Positions 28,073 through 38,506 of a stretch of 64,000 nucleotides of DNA are shown here, piece after piece. Within the stretch, counting starts at the first letter, position 1; every line of letters begins with the position of its first letter. The DNA lies in NCBI RefSeq assembly GCF_000238095.2, contig NZ_JH815225.1, positions 917,140 to 981,139 on the forward strand, read 5' to 3'. Made by a program: the position numbers and the translations under genes. The notes beneath the pieces are model-generated. The model was given only the letters and a program-made list of their open reading frames with translations. It did no database searches and was not told the origin of the DNA. The stretch comes from Peptoanaerobacter stomatis (GTDB taxonomy: Bacteria > Bacillota > Clostridia > Peptostreptococcales > Filifactoraceae).

Positions 28073-29398
28073 TTAGAAAGAAATACCTTTAACCAATGCT
28101 ATTATACAAAGGATAAGTGCAAAAGGAACATATATGAATTTTCCTATTAAGTACCATATCTCAGATACAGGTTTTTTTGCACCTTTGTTTATTTCATCAA
28201 TCAAATCTTCTTTTTTCATAACCCAGAACCAAGATATAGCTCCAAGTGTAGCACCTATCGGTATGATGTATATAGAAACTAAATCCATCCAAGGACCCCA
28301 TTTAGTTATAGGCTCCATAAATACGCCTATACCCATACATATTACAAACAATCCTGCAAGTATATAATTTCTTTTTATATTAGGTAAACGGAAATTTACT
28401 GATTCCAAAACAACTTCAAGCATGTTTTGAAGTGATGATATTCCACCGAATACAACTGCAAGGTAAAGAACTATCGCAAATAATCTTCCTCCAGGCATAT
28501 CTTGCAAAATAGTCGGTAGAGTAACAAACAATAGTCCCGGTCCACCACCTGGATCTTGATTATATGCAAAGCATGCAGGTATCATAACAAGCGCTGCAAC
28601 CATAGCTGCTATTGTATCAAATAATGCTGTATTTTTTGCTCCATCTATTACGTCTTCAGAATCTGACAAATATGCTCCATAAACTATCATACCGCTACCT
28701 GTAACTGAAAGCGAGAAGAAAGCTTGTCCCATTGCCCATACCCAAACCATAGGGTCTGCAAGTTTACTCCAATCAGGAATAAATATGTATTTATATCCTT
28801 CGATTGCTCCCGGCAACATAGCTATTCTTATTGCCATGAACACGAATAATATGAAAAATAAAGGCATCATTATCTTATTACTTTTTTCAATACTTTCTGC
28901 TCCGAATATAAGTGTAATCAATGTTATTATAAGTACCGCCAAGTGTAGAGGTACAACTGAAAAATCCTTCATTGCAAATGATTCAAACCATTCACCTGGA
29001 ACCACAGTCATTATACTGCCTGTTATAGATTGCAACAATCCTTTTAGTACATATGATATTATTACGGCATATCCTATGGCAATACACATTGAACCTGCAA
29101 GTGGCAACCAACCTACATTTTTACCTATTGCATTATCTTGTCCGCCTGATTTCCAAGCCATTGTATATGCTCCGACAGTACCTGTCTTAGCTCTTCTACC
29201 TACAGCATATTCAGTAGACAGTCCTACATAACTGAATATAACTATAAATATTAAATATGCTATTAAAAAGGCTGAGCCTCCCATACTTCCAAGCTTATAC
29301 GGGAATCCCCAAACATTAGCCATACCAACTGCTGAACCTACGCATGCAAGTATAAATCCCCATTTAGACTTAAATTGTTTTTCATTATTATTACCCAT
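28073..29398 (-). CDS. Na+-dependent NSS transporter, probably for tyrosine
   Basis: 441 residues from ATG 29398 (GGAGGG upstream). About eleven membrane helices and a short tail, as in bacterial neurotransmitter:sodium symporters. TM1 has the unwound sodium/substrate motif GSAVGMANVWGFPYK; TM6 has the AFFSLSVTGSGM stretch. It lies directly after tyrosine phenol-lyase; in Fusobacterium the NSS protein Tyt1 is a tyrosine transporter (established), so tyrosine import is the natural guess. The gap from tpl is 389 bp with a hairpin, so expression may be uncoupled. Confidence 0.88.
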   Translation of the reverse strand: MGNNNEKQFKSKWGFILACVGSAVGMANVWGFPYKLGSMGGSAFLIAYLIFIVIFSYVGLSTEYAVGRRAKTGTVGAYTMAWKSGGQDNAIGKNVGWLPLAGSMCIAIGYAVIISYVLKGLLQSITGSIMTVVPGEWFESFAMKDFSVVPLHLAVLIITLITLIFGAESIEKSNKIMMPLFFILFVFMAIRIAMLPGAIEGYKYIFIPDWSKLADPMVWVWAMGQAFFSLSVTGSGMIVYGAYLSDSEDVIDGAKNTALFDTIAAMVAALVMIPACFAYNQDPGGGPGLLFVTLPTILQDMPGGRLFAIVLYLAVVFGGISSLQNMLEVVLESVNFRLPNIKRNYILAGLFVICMGIGVFMEPITKWGPWMDLVSIYIIPIGATLGAISWFWVMKKEDLIDEINKGAKKPVSEIWYLIGKFIYVPFALILCIIALVKGISF

Positions 29399-29787
29399 TA
29401 CTAACCCTCCTTGCTTTTTGTCAATACTATAAATATTTTTATTCGCAATCGTTATTTTTTTAAAACGATTTCCCAAATAACACAATCAAAAATATAGTAA
29501 ATATAAATTGATAAAACAAAAATATATTTTAATAAAACAGTCTGTAATTTAAGATTAGAAAAATATATATAATTTCGGTTTGATTGATTTTTATGTATAT
29601 TTGAATTTATTATTTTTTATAAAGATTCATATCTATATATTAATAAAACTCAATTCTCGCACTTATATTCAGTTAAGTCTTTTTAATTACTATAATAAAT
29701 GAATTGTGCGAAAATTGAGTAAACTTATAATAAATAATCAACTAATTACATATAGCTTTTTATAAAGCTGTCGTTTTAATCAAGTTA
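29399..29787. other. Spacer between tpl and NSS transporter
   Basis: No gene. It holds the long hairpin at 29648-29720; the remaining 250 bp upstream of the transporter is AT-rich leader with no clear promoter. Confidence 0.5.
29642..29724 (-). terminator. Long hairpin after tpl
   Basis: ACTCAATTCTCGCAC (29648-29662) pairs with GTGCGAAAATTGAGT (29706-29720) around a 43-base loop. On the minus strand it is followed by TTTTATTAATA. Terminator or partial-readthrough element. Confidence 0.65.
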
Positions 29788-31191
<1,404 letters not shown>

Positions 31192-31247
31192 TCAAAAAAT
31201 TTAAATTAAAAAGTTAATATGTATAATGCATTGTGCTTTATGCAAAT

Positions 31248-31276
31248 ATAATAACTCTTTCTTTCATTTTTGTCAA
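31248..31276 (-). promoter_or_regulatory. Promoter of tpl
   Basis: On the minus strand TTGACA (31271-31276), a 17-bp spacer and TATTAT (31248-31253). Near-consensus and well placed for tpl. Confidence 0.75.
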
Positions 31277-31483
31277 GTAGGAAAATATTTTTTTCAACGC
31301 TTTTTTTTAAATCTCCATTTTTTTAAATGTATATATTTTTACAATATCATTATATTCTGTATATCTACATTAATACTATTCTCTATTTGAAATACTATAC
31401 AGTTTTGATTTCTATATCATACATTTGGGTGAACATCTATTGCATTATTTCATATTATATAGCTTTTTAAAAGATTTTTAATA

Positions 31484-31609
31484 TTAAAAGTTAATAAAAT
31501 AATGAATATTTCTGTTTTTAAGAATTTATTAGATAAGTAAAATTAAGTATACTATAAATAAACAAATTATATAAATATATCTATTAATTAAACATAGTAT
31601 TAGTATAAG
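31484..31609. repeat. Dispersed palindromic repeat, copy before tpl
   Basis: Begins ATTAAAAGTTAATAAAATAAT and ends ATCTATTAATTAAACATAGTATTAGTA, imperfect inverted ends. The body TTTTTAAGAATTTATTAGATAAG is nearly identical to the copies at 47503 and 38236. Confidence 0.6.
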
Positions 31610-31709
31610 ATATATTTAGTTAATCATATATGCTAAAAATATATGGGATATAACTTAATAGCACTTTAATAAAATCAATGGCTTACTTTTAGTATAAATA
31701 TAAAATAAA

Positions 31710-31758
31710 TAAAAAAAGACCACTGTTCACTTTATTTTAAAGAACAGCAGTCTTTTTT
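31710..31758 (-). terminator. Terminator after the SLH surface protein
   Basis: AAAAAAGACCACTGTTC pairs with GAACAGCAGTCTTTTTT; strong stem with T-run on the minus strand. Confidence 0.85.
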
Positions 31759-31848
31759 ATTTAGTATATTTTTCTTACTTAATAATATTTTTGCTTTAAA
31801 TGTGTTGCTTTATAGTCATGTCAATTTTATTTTTATTTGTCAGAGCTA

Positions 31849-34818
31849 TTATTCTACTATATTGGCAAATATTGTTGCCAGTTGCTCTCTTGTAAGCATA
31901 TCATTCGCACTTATCTTATTATTTGCTCCGCTTACTATACCTTTTTCTACTAATGCTGATGCATATCCTGTTGCCCAAGATGGTATGGAATCTACATCTG
32001 TGTATCTTGACAGTACTTCTTTTGCTCTTGTATTATCTAACGGTTTTATATCTTTTAATTTTGCTATTACGACGAACAGTTCTGCTCTTGTTATTTGACT
32101 TTCCGGTCTGAAGTTGCCTTTTTCGTCTTGTGTGAATATTTTGTTTTCTAATACTGTTTGTACTGCTTTTGCATACCATTTGTTGTTGTCTACATCTGTT
32201 ATTTTTCTTGTACTTGTTTTTTCTCCTATTATATTTGCTATTACTTGGGCTACTTCTGCTCTTGTTACGCTTTTCCTTGGCATGAAGTTTCCATTTGTAT
32301 CTCCTGTCATTATTCCTTTTTGCATTACTTTTATTACAGACTGTTTACTCCATGTTATTTGTTCTGTATCTTTTAGCTTGTTTAATGTCATTTCTGCTTC
32401 TTGCACAGTCATTATATCTGATACTTCTATTTCTTTTGATGTTTCTTGATATGACTGGCTTATTTGTGATTTTTCTTGTACTTTTTCCTGAGTTACAGTT
32501 TTTGTTGGAGTTTGATCAGATTTTTGTACAGATTTTGATGGTGCTGATGAACCGCCTCCACCACCTCCTGAATTACCTGAATTTGATTTTTCTTCTTTTT
32601 GTTTAGGCTTTTGTGAATCTTTTTGTTCTTCCGGCGTTTTTTGAGAATCAAGCTTTGAATCTTGTGGTTTTTGACTTGGCTTATTTTGTTCTTCGCTTGG
32701 TTGACTCGGTTTTTGTGAGTCAGGTTTTGGATTTGGTTTATTTTGTTCTTCAGTTGATTGCTCAGGAACATCCGGTGTTGATGAACCACCATTTCCATTA
32801 TTAGATTCGTTAGAATTATTATTTTCTTCAGGTATTACATTTATTTTAACTTCTTCCGCTTGTGAAGCAAGTTTAAGTCCGTCAGATTTGTATCTTACAA
32901 GATATTCACCTTCTGCAAGTCCTGTTACTTCTTTGCCAATGCAAGCTGTCCAGTCTTGAGCATCTTTTTTCTTATATTCCATCTTTCTATTTACATAGAT
33001 TATCTTACCGTTATTTTTATCTCCTACGCTATTTACAGCTTTTATTCCCATAGGACTTACTGTTGTTTCTCTTGGAAGTATCTTTTGTACATCTGAATGT
33101 AGTATTGAATCTGTAGTACTTTGTTTTTGTATTAAGATGGGCTCTTGATATTTTGTTGTGACATTTACAGGCTCACTTGAATTTATATCACGCCAAATTC
33201 CATCTCCCAAATCATATCTCATTCCTCTTTCAACATTTTCAAGTCTGCCTTCTCTATCTCCTGTCGCTTTAAATATAGCGTTTGGTTTTTGTTCTTTTAC
33301 TATGTTTATATCTACATTTTGTATGCTGTTTGCTATATTAAACCCTCTTTTACTTACTTCTACAGGAAGAGTCTTACTACTTTGAAACATCATATCTTTA
33401 AATGTAAGTTCATAAGTTTTGTTATCTATTTTATTTACAGCAGTTTTATGAACATCATCTATTTTTATATCATTTACAGTAAGATCATCTATATCTTGAT
33501 CAAATGTAAGCATTACAGAAGTTGTAGTTTCATTTACATTATTCGTGGGTTTTATTTCTAATAAACTTACATCTTTTGAAAGCTTAGCAGGAATATTGGA
33601 AACCTCATAAGAATAAAACTGATGAGTTCCAAATGTATCTCTTACTCTATTTAACTCATTAAAACTTGGATTTCCACCTGTTATACTTTTTAAAGTAGAT
33701 ATTATTTCGCTATCACTAATTGAATTTGGAATAGCTACTCTTATAGTCACATAAGGTAGATTAGTTGAATTTATTTGATTCCTAAGTATTTGCTCAAGTT
33801 CTTCCCTATTATTTGCAAATACACCTTGCTTTTTATAAGCGTAATATGTGTACTTAGTCCCATCAACCTCATCATTATAAGAAACCCAATCTTTATGATT
33901 TTTTCCTAAGGTTTCACTATTTATCAAAAAGTGCTTATAACTTCTATATTGGTCTTCATGCAAATCATCCCAAGTAACATCCACAAAGTACCAACCGTCA
34001 TCCAATTTTACCCTATTCCATTGGTGGAATTCCGGTTTTACTGCGGTACTCCAGCCTTTTAAAGTACGTCCCTCAATGTTCAGCTTATCTATAATTTTTT
34101 GAAAAGACTGTGAATATCCCTGACAGACTGCCTTTCCTTCTATTAATGCGCCATAGGCATAGCTAACTATATGTTCATTTGAGTATTCTATATTATCTAT
34201 AAGATAGTCATGTACAGCCATAAGCTTGTCAACATCACTGCTTAGATGTCTGAATTTATCAGCTATTTCTTCTACCTTTTTTTCAACTAATGAATCTTTT
34301 TCTTTTTCTACATTTACTACGCATTTATATAAGGCATCACCTTTCTTTGCCCATATTTCAACATTTCCCTGTGCTTTAGCTTTTACAAGTCCGTCATTAA
34401 TACTTATACTGACTCCGTTTAGCCTACTAAAACTTTCAGCAGTGTATAAAGTATCCTGCGGTACCCTAACTCTTACAAACCACTCTACATCATTTACATC
34501 AGAACCGTCTATATTGATGAGTTTTAATTGAAATTCATCACCTACGTCAAGGTTTAATGAATGCTCATTGATTACGATATTTCCGTCCTCTGCCTGAGTC
34601 GGCGCTTCAAGGCTTCCTATTCTATCATTTAGAAGTTGTAAATCACTTTGTGAAGTATTTAAGACATAAAAACTTCCTAAGTTTGATATACTTGAACCTG
34701 TGTCAGCAAACACAGGATAACTACAAGTCTGTAATAATAATCCTGTAGCAAGCAAAGTGCAACATATACCTTTTTTACTCTCCACAATTGTCTTTCTTTT
34801 GTCTATCTTTTTACTCAT
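31849..34818 (-). CDS. Surface protein: transglutaminase core, three SLH domains
   Basis: 989 residues. A signal peptide occupies about residues 1-39 (basic start, hydrophobic CCTLLATGLLL, cleavage near VFA-DT). A Big-type Ig-like domain lies at about 60-170. A transglutaminase-like domain spans about 175-330 with the Cys of AVCQGYS, the His of EFHQWNRV and the Asp of YFVDVTWDD, so the triad looks intact. An Ig-like region at about 410-500 and a further one follow, then a long Pro/Gln/Lys/Ser linker ending in six glycines, then three SLH domains (VTRAEVAQVI, ITRAELFVVI, LTREQLATIF) that should bind a pyruvylated cell-wall polymer. Exported and wall-anchored; it could be a protease or a cross-linking enzyme, which the sequence does not settle. 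Confidence 0.9.
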   Translation of the reverse strand: MSKKIDKRKTIVESKKGICCTLLATGLLLQTCSYPVFADTGSSISNLGSFYVLNTSQSDLQLLNDRIGSLEAPTQAEDGNIVINEHSLNLDVGDEFQLKLINIDGSDVNDVEWFVRVRVPQDTLYTAESFSRLNGVSISINDGLVKAKAQGNVEIWAKKGDALYKCVVNVEKEKDSLVEKKVEEIADKFRHLSSDVDKLMAVHDYLIDNIEYSNEHIVSYAYGALIEGKAVCQGYSQSFQKIIDKLNIEGRTLKGWSTAVKPEFHQWNRVKLDDGWYFVDVTWDDLHEDQYRSYKHFLINSETLGKNHKDWVSYNDEVDGTKYTYYAYKKQGVFANNREELEQILRNQINSTNLPYVTIRVAIPNSISDSEIISTLKSITGGNPSFNELNRVRDTFGTHQFYSYEVSNIPAKLSKDVSLLEIKPTNNVNETTTSVMLTFDQDIDDLTVNDIKIDDVHKTAVNKIDNKTYELTFKDMMFQSSKTLPVEVSKRGFNIANSIQNVDINIVKEQKPNAIFKATGDREGRLENVERGMRYDLGDGIWRDINSSEPVNVTTKYQEPILIQKQSTTDSILHSDVQKILPRETTVSPMGIKAVNSVGDKNNGKIIYVNRKMEYKKKDAQDWTACIGKEVTGLAEGEYLVRYKSDGLKLASQAEEVKINVIPEENNNSNESNNGNGGSSTPDVPEQSTEEQNKPNPKPDSQKPSQPSEEQNKPSQKPQDSKLDSQKTPEEQKDSQKPKQKEEKSNSGNSGGGGGGSSAPSKSVQKSDQTPTKTVTQEKVQEKSQISQSYQETSKEIEVSDIMTVQEAEMTLNKLKDTEQITWSKQSVIKVMQKGIMTGDTNGNFMPRKSVTRAEVAQVIANIIGEKTSTRKITDVDNNKWYAKAVQTVLENKIFTQDEKGNFRPESQITRAELFVVIAKLKDIKPLDNTRAKEVLSRYTDVDSIPSWATGYASALVEKGIVSGANNKISANDMLTREQLATIFANIVE

Positions 34819-35179
34819 TACAAATAGTATTTCCTTTCTAATTTAAATTTTCCTTTAAAAATATCGGTCTAATAGACTATTTCTTTAATTATTTATTTGA
34901 AGCAAAAGTAAAATTATTATCAAAATATAATTTTAAGTTAATTTAATACTAATAACCAATTAAACAGTAGAGATAATCCATATCCTATGAGCAACACTTT
35001 TACAATATCTTTATTTAATAAATTTATGGTGTCACATAATCTATCTACTACATTCTTCAATATTTCTATTGCTTTTTAGTATAAAATCGAAAAAACTATT
35101 TACTAATCTTAAAATTTGACTAATAAATAGTTTTTTGATTTATAAGCTGCATTTTGTCATCCACAAAATTTTTCTATTT
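34819..35179. other. Intergenic region upstream of SLH gene
   Basis: No gene. AT-rich leader of the SLH gene plus the EIIA terminator at 35090-35136. No clear promoter or riboswitch seen. Confidence 0.5.
35090..35136 (-). terminator. Terminator after EIIA gene
   Basis: AAAAAACTATTTA pairs with TAAATAGTTTTTT; T-run on the minus strand. Confidence 0.8.
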
Positions 35180-35572
35180 TTAATTTGCTTTATATACCGT
35201 TATGCCGGCTTTACCAATGTTCAATATATTTTCAATATCTTTATCCATATCACCTGAAGGCTCTATTACAGCAGCGGAATAAAGCATAGAAAAATTAAGT
35301 CCTGCAAGAACTCTGACATTATCTATATGCCCAAAATTTAATGCACACCTTGAAAATGGTATTCCTCCTAATAAATCTGCAATAAATATTACTCCTTCAT
35401 AAGCGTTGCATTCTTCATAAGCTTTTTTTAAATTAGCATCTAACTGCTCATATGTCTGATTTTCTAAATAATCTACAACTCTCAGGTTTTCTATTTCTCC
35501 ACACACCAATTTCAAACCGCTATATATGCCCGTTGAATATCCTCCGTGCGCTGCTATTATTACTCCATACAT
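35180..35572 (-). CDS. PTS EIIA component, mannose/sorbose family
   Basis: 130 residues, a free-standing EIIA-Man-type domain. The phosphorylated histidine is H9 in IIAAHGGYSTG, and the IADLLGGIPFSRC loop typical of the family follows. It would pass phosphate from HPr to an EIIB. No EIIB, C or D gene is nearby; nagA is 119 bp upstream in the same direction, hinting at amino-sugar use. It may alternatively have a regulatory role. Confidence 0.88.
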   Translation of the reverse strand: MYGVIIAAHGGYSTGIYSGLKLVCGEIENLRVVDYLENQTYEQLDANLKKAYEECNAYEGVIFIADLLGGIPFSRCALNFGHIDNVRVLAGLNFSMLYSAAVIEPSGDMDKDIENILNIGKAGITVYKAN

Positions 35573-35691
35573 ATTTTGCCCGCCTTTTTTATTTTGTAGT
35601 AGCTAAAACATAAGTCACTTGCGATTAAATTGTCATACAAATTTATATTATAAAATTTTTTATACTAAAACTTATTTAAAATATTATATAA

Positions 35692-36831
35692 TCAGAACTT
35701 TCTTTCACCGTCAATATACACTTCAAGAACATTCATATCTTTGTCCAATATATTTATATCTGCACATCTTCCTACGCTTATACTTCCTATCTTATCATCC
35801 AAGTCTACGGATTTTGCAGGTATTAAGCTTGCCATTTTAACTGCATCAAAAGGTGAAGCTAATCCCCATTTTACAATATTTTTTACAGCATTATCAAGTC
35901 TTAATATAGAACCTGCAAGAGAACCGTTTTGTATTCTTGCAGTACCATTTTCTACTTTTACATCAAAATCTCCTAATTTATAATCACCTTCCGGCATTCC
36001 ACCTGCCATCATACAATCAGTTATAAGCAAGGTGTTATCATAAGTTTTTGCTCTCATAACAACTTTTACTGCTGCCGGATGTACATGGTGTCCATCGCAT
36101 ATAACTTCTCCATATGTGTTTTCTGTTGAAAGCGCTGCTCCTACCATTCCGGGATTTCTATGATGTAACGGACTCATACCGTTATATGTGTGAACAAATA
36201 TATTTGCACCTACATCTACAGCTTTTTTAGCCTGCTCATATGTTGCATTGCTGTGACCAAGCGCAACTTTTACACCTAATTTTAAAGCATCTTTTATAAA
36301 TTCCTCACTATTTTCTCTCTCAGGAGCTATGGCAATTTTATTTACAAGACCTTTTGAAAGTTTTTTCCAATTACTCAATTTATTTATATCAGGATTTGTC
36401 ATATAATCAGGATTTTGTGCTCCCTTAAATTCTTCAGTAAAAAACGGTCCTTCCAAAAATATTCCTTGAACTTTCGCTCCTTCACAAAAATCTTTATTAT
36501 CTCCTACATTTTTGCAGGCTTTGTCCAATTTTTCAGTAGTATCTGTAAGTGTAGTTGCCAAAAATGATGTAACACCTGTTTGAACTATTCCCTTTGATAT
36601 TTCAAGAAGTCCTTCTTTTGTGGCATCCATTATATCATGACCACCATATCCGTGAACATGTGTATCAAAATATCCAGGCGCTACTATCTTACCTGTATAG
36701 TCTTTTATCTCTATACTCTCATCCGCAACTTTTGAAATTTCTTCTATAACTCCGTCTTTTATCTTTATATATCCCGAAAAAACTCCGTTTAATGTGAAAA
36801 TTTCATCTGATTTTATATAAAATTCACTCAT
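35692..36831 (-). CDS. nagA: N-acetylglucosamine-6-phosphate deacetylase
   Basis: 379 residues, family length. It removes acetate from GlcNAc-6-phosphate during amino-sugar breakdown or wall recycling. Motifs: DTHVHGYGGHD, LEGPFF, GHSNATYEQA, HTYNGMSPLHHRNPG, DGHHVHP and LITDCMMAGG with the catalytic Asp. AGGAGA precedes ATG. nagB is not in the window. Confidence 0.95.
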   Translation of the reverse strand: MSEFYIKSDEIFTLNGVFSGYIKIKDGVIEEISKVADESIEIKDYTGKIVAPGYFDTHVHGYGGHDIMDATKEGLLEISKGIVQTGVTSFLATTLTDTTEKLDKACKNVGDNKDFCEGAKVQGIFLEGPFFTEEFKGAQNPDYMTNPDINKLSNWKKLSKGLVNKIAIAPERENSEEFIKDALKLGVKVALGHSNATYEQAKKAVDVGANIFVHTYNGMSPLHHRNPGMVGAALSTENTYGEVICDGHHVHPAAVKVVMRAKTYDNTLLITDCMMAGGMPEGDYKLGDFDVKVENGTARIQNGSLAGSILRLDNAVKNIVKWGLASPFDAVKMASLIPAKSVDLDDKIGSISVGRCADINILDKDMNVLEVYIDGERKF

Positions 36832-36909
36832 TATCTATCTCCTGATTTTTTATTATTATCTAACTTTTTTTCAATAATTCATATATCTCATTAAGTTTAT
36901 TATAGCCGT

Positions 36910-38124
36910 TTACTCTATAACCTCATTTTTTGTATTTAAAAATAACTCTTGAGGTTTTTCCTGTGATGAAAACTGCATAGGTGTTAATACAGATGCATAA
37001 GCTCCTGCATTTGTGATTACTATTACATCATCTTTTTCAAGCACAGGCAAGCTTATGTCCTCAGCTATCACATCTATAGCTGTACATAAATTTCCTACAA
37101 GATTTACAGTTTCTATATCACTTCTATCTGTCAACGCTTTAAATTGAAAAGCATCTTCACAAGTAAAAAAAGGTTCATACGGCATCGGTGATGAACTTGC
37201 ATATTTCATTACAGTTTTGCTCATTGAAGGTCTTACAAAGCCGTTTAATGTGTTGGATAATATAACATATATCTTTTTACGAGAAAGCTTTTTGTCTAAT
37301 ACCTTAGTTGCATATATCCCGTTTTTCCCTACTAAATATCTTCCTGTTTCTATAAATATTCTTGTATTTTTAAATTTTTCTTTATATGATTTTATTATAC
37401 CAACAGTTTCTTTGGCTAAACTTTCTATATCTATTTCTACATCATCAGGTGAATATGTTATACCTATTCCTGAACCCAAATTTATAAAATCCAATTCATA
37501 TCCAAGCACATTTTGAATCTTTTCTGAAAGTTTAAACATTCTTTTGTAGTAATTTATAAGATTGTTTTTTTCCAACTCTTGGCTTTTTACGTGTGCATGT
37601 ATTCCTGTTATTTTTATATTTTTCTTTTCTTTAAGTGATGGAACTTTTTCTATAAATTGTTCTTCATCTATACCGAATTTTGATGAACCGCCAAAATCTC
37701 CTGTAAATGAAAAATCAGGATTGATTCTGACTCCTATATTAACTACAATTCCTTTATTTCTTGCTATTTCATCTATAAGCTCTATCTCTGATAAGCTGTC
37801 CGCTATTATAACAGCTATATCTATGGATTGTTCTATAGATTTTCTATTTTTTCCCGGTGCTGAATAATATATGTTTTCTTTAGATACACCTTTTTCTTTG
37901 CTTATAAGCACTTCATTCAAGCTGGCTGCATCTGAACCTATTTTATTTTTAAATATCGTATCCAACACTAAAGTATGAGGATTACACTTAACGGAATAAA
38001 GAAAATCAACACCTACAAAATTATTTTTCAATCTGTTTATATTGTTTACAATCCCCTCTTCATCATATAAATAAAAACTGTCATATTTTTTTGACTGCTC
38101 GATTATTATATCATTTGTTATCAT
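36910..38124 (-). CDS. PLP-dependent fold-III amino-acid decarboxylase
   Basis: 404 residues. The alanine-racemase-like barrel has its PLP lysine in LYSVKCNPH (about residue 47), a GIHAHVKSQ strand, the LGSGIG phosphate loop and the C-terminal GNLCTAIDVIAED motif, which supplies the second active-site cysteine; this is the diaminopimelate/ornithine decarboxylase family. The CTAID form differs from the CESGD of typical LysA, so the substrate is uncertain. AAGGAGG precedes ATG. The gene stands 78 bp upstream of nagA and may be co-transcribed with it. Confidence 0.82.
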   Translation of the reverse strand: MITNDIIIEQSKKYDSFYLYDEEGIVNNINRLKNNFVGVDFLYSVKCNPHTLVLDTIFKNKIGSDAASLNEVLISKEKGVSKENIYYSAPGKNRKSIEQSIDIAVIIADSLSEIELIDEIARNKGIVVNIGVRINPDFSFTGDFGGSSKFGIDEEQFIEKVPSLKEKKNIKITGIHAHVKSQELEKNNLINYYKRMFKLSEKIQNVLGYELDFINLGSGIGITYSPDDVEIDIESLAKETVGIIKSYKEKFKNTRIFIETGRYLVGKNGIYATKVLDKKLSRKKIYVILSNTLNGFVRPSMSKTVMKYASSSPMPYEPFFTCEDAFQFKALTDRSDIETVNLVGNLCTAIDVIAEDISLPVLEKDDVIVITNAGAYASVLTPMQFSSQEKPQELFLNTKNEVIE

Positions 38125-38164
38125 AATATAAGCCTCCTTAAAAGTTAGATTTATAATATTTATA

Positions 38165-38235
38165 CGCTTAAATACTAAAATCCAATAAAACTATGTAAAA
38201 TAATTTAATAAAATATAACACCGTTTATAGAACTC
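38165..38235. repeat. Dispersed repeat, subtype B fragment
   Basis: AATACTAAAATCCAATAAAACTATG then TTTAATAAAATATAACAC, matching the left half of the element at 40744 and part of that at 59074. Its right half is replaced by the next element. Confidence 0.5.
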
Positions 38236-38361
38236 TTATACTAATTTCTGTCATAACAATGGATATTTTTATTTTTAAGAATTTGTTAGATAAGCAAAAT
38301 TAAGTATACTTTAAAAAATAACTTATATAAATGTATCCATTCATCAAACGAATATTAGTAT
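38236..38361. repeat. Dispersed palindromic repeat, full copy
   Basis: TTATACTAATTTCTGTCATAA at the left, TCATCAAACGAATATTAGTA at the right, and the shared body TTTTTAAGAATTTGTTAGATAAG. Confidence 0.6.
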
Positions 38362-38411
38362 TAATATGAATTATCTATATCAGTTTATCGTGTTTATCCT
38401 TATACAAGGGC

Positions 38412-38458
38412 AAAAAAGTAAAGAAATTTTTTTAAATAAAAAATATCTTTACTTTTTT
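38412..38458 (-). terminator. Terminator after EF-G-like gene
   Basis: AAAAAAGTAAAGA pairs with TCTTTACTTTTTT; strong T-run on the minus strand. Confidence 0.8.
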
Positions 38459-38506
38459 AGTAATAGCTATATTGAATCAATTTAAAACAATCTCATAAAT
38501 GTAGTC

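Larger units (their letters stand above)
38125..38506. other. Intergenic region with two abutting repeats
   Basis: No gene. It holds a short repeat copy (38165-38235), a full copy (38236-38361) and the EF-G-like gene terminator (38412-38458). Confidence 0.55.

Noticed and set aside
32493-32804. Gln/Lys-rich frames overlapping the SLH protein linker
   Set aside because: Alternate-frame shadows of the Pro/Gln/Ser linker.
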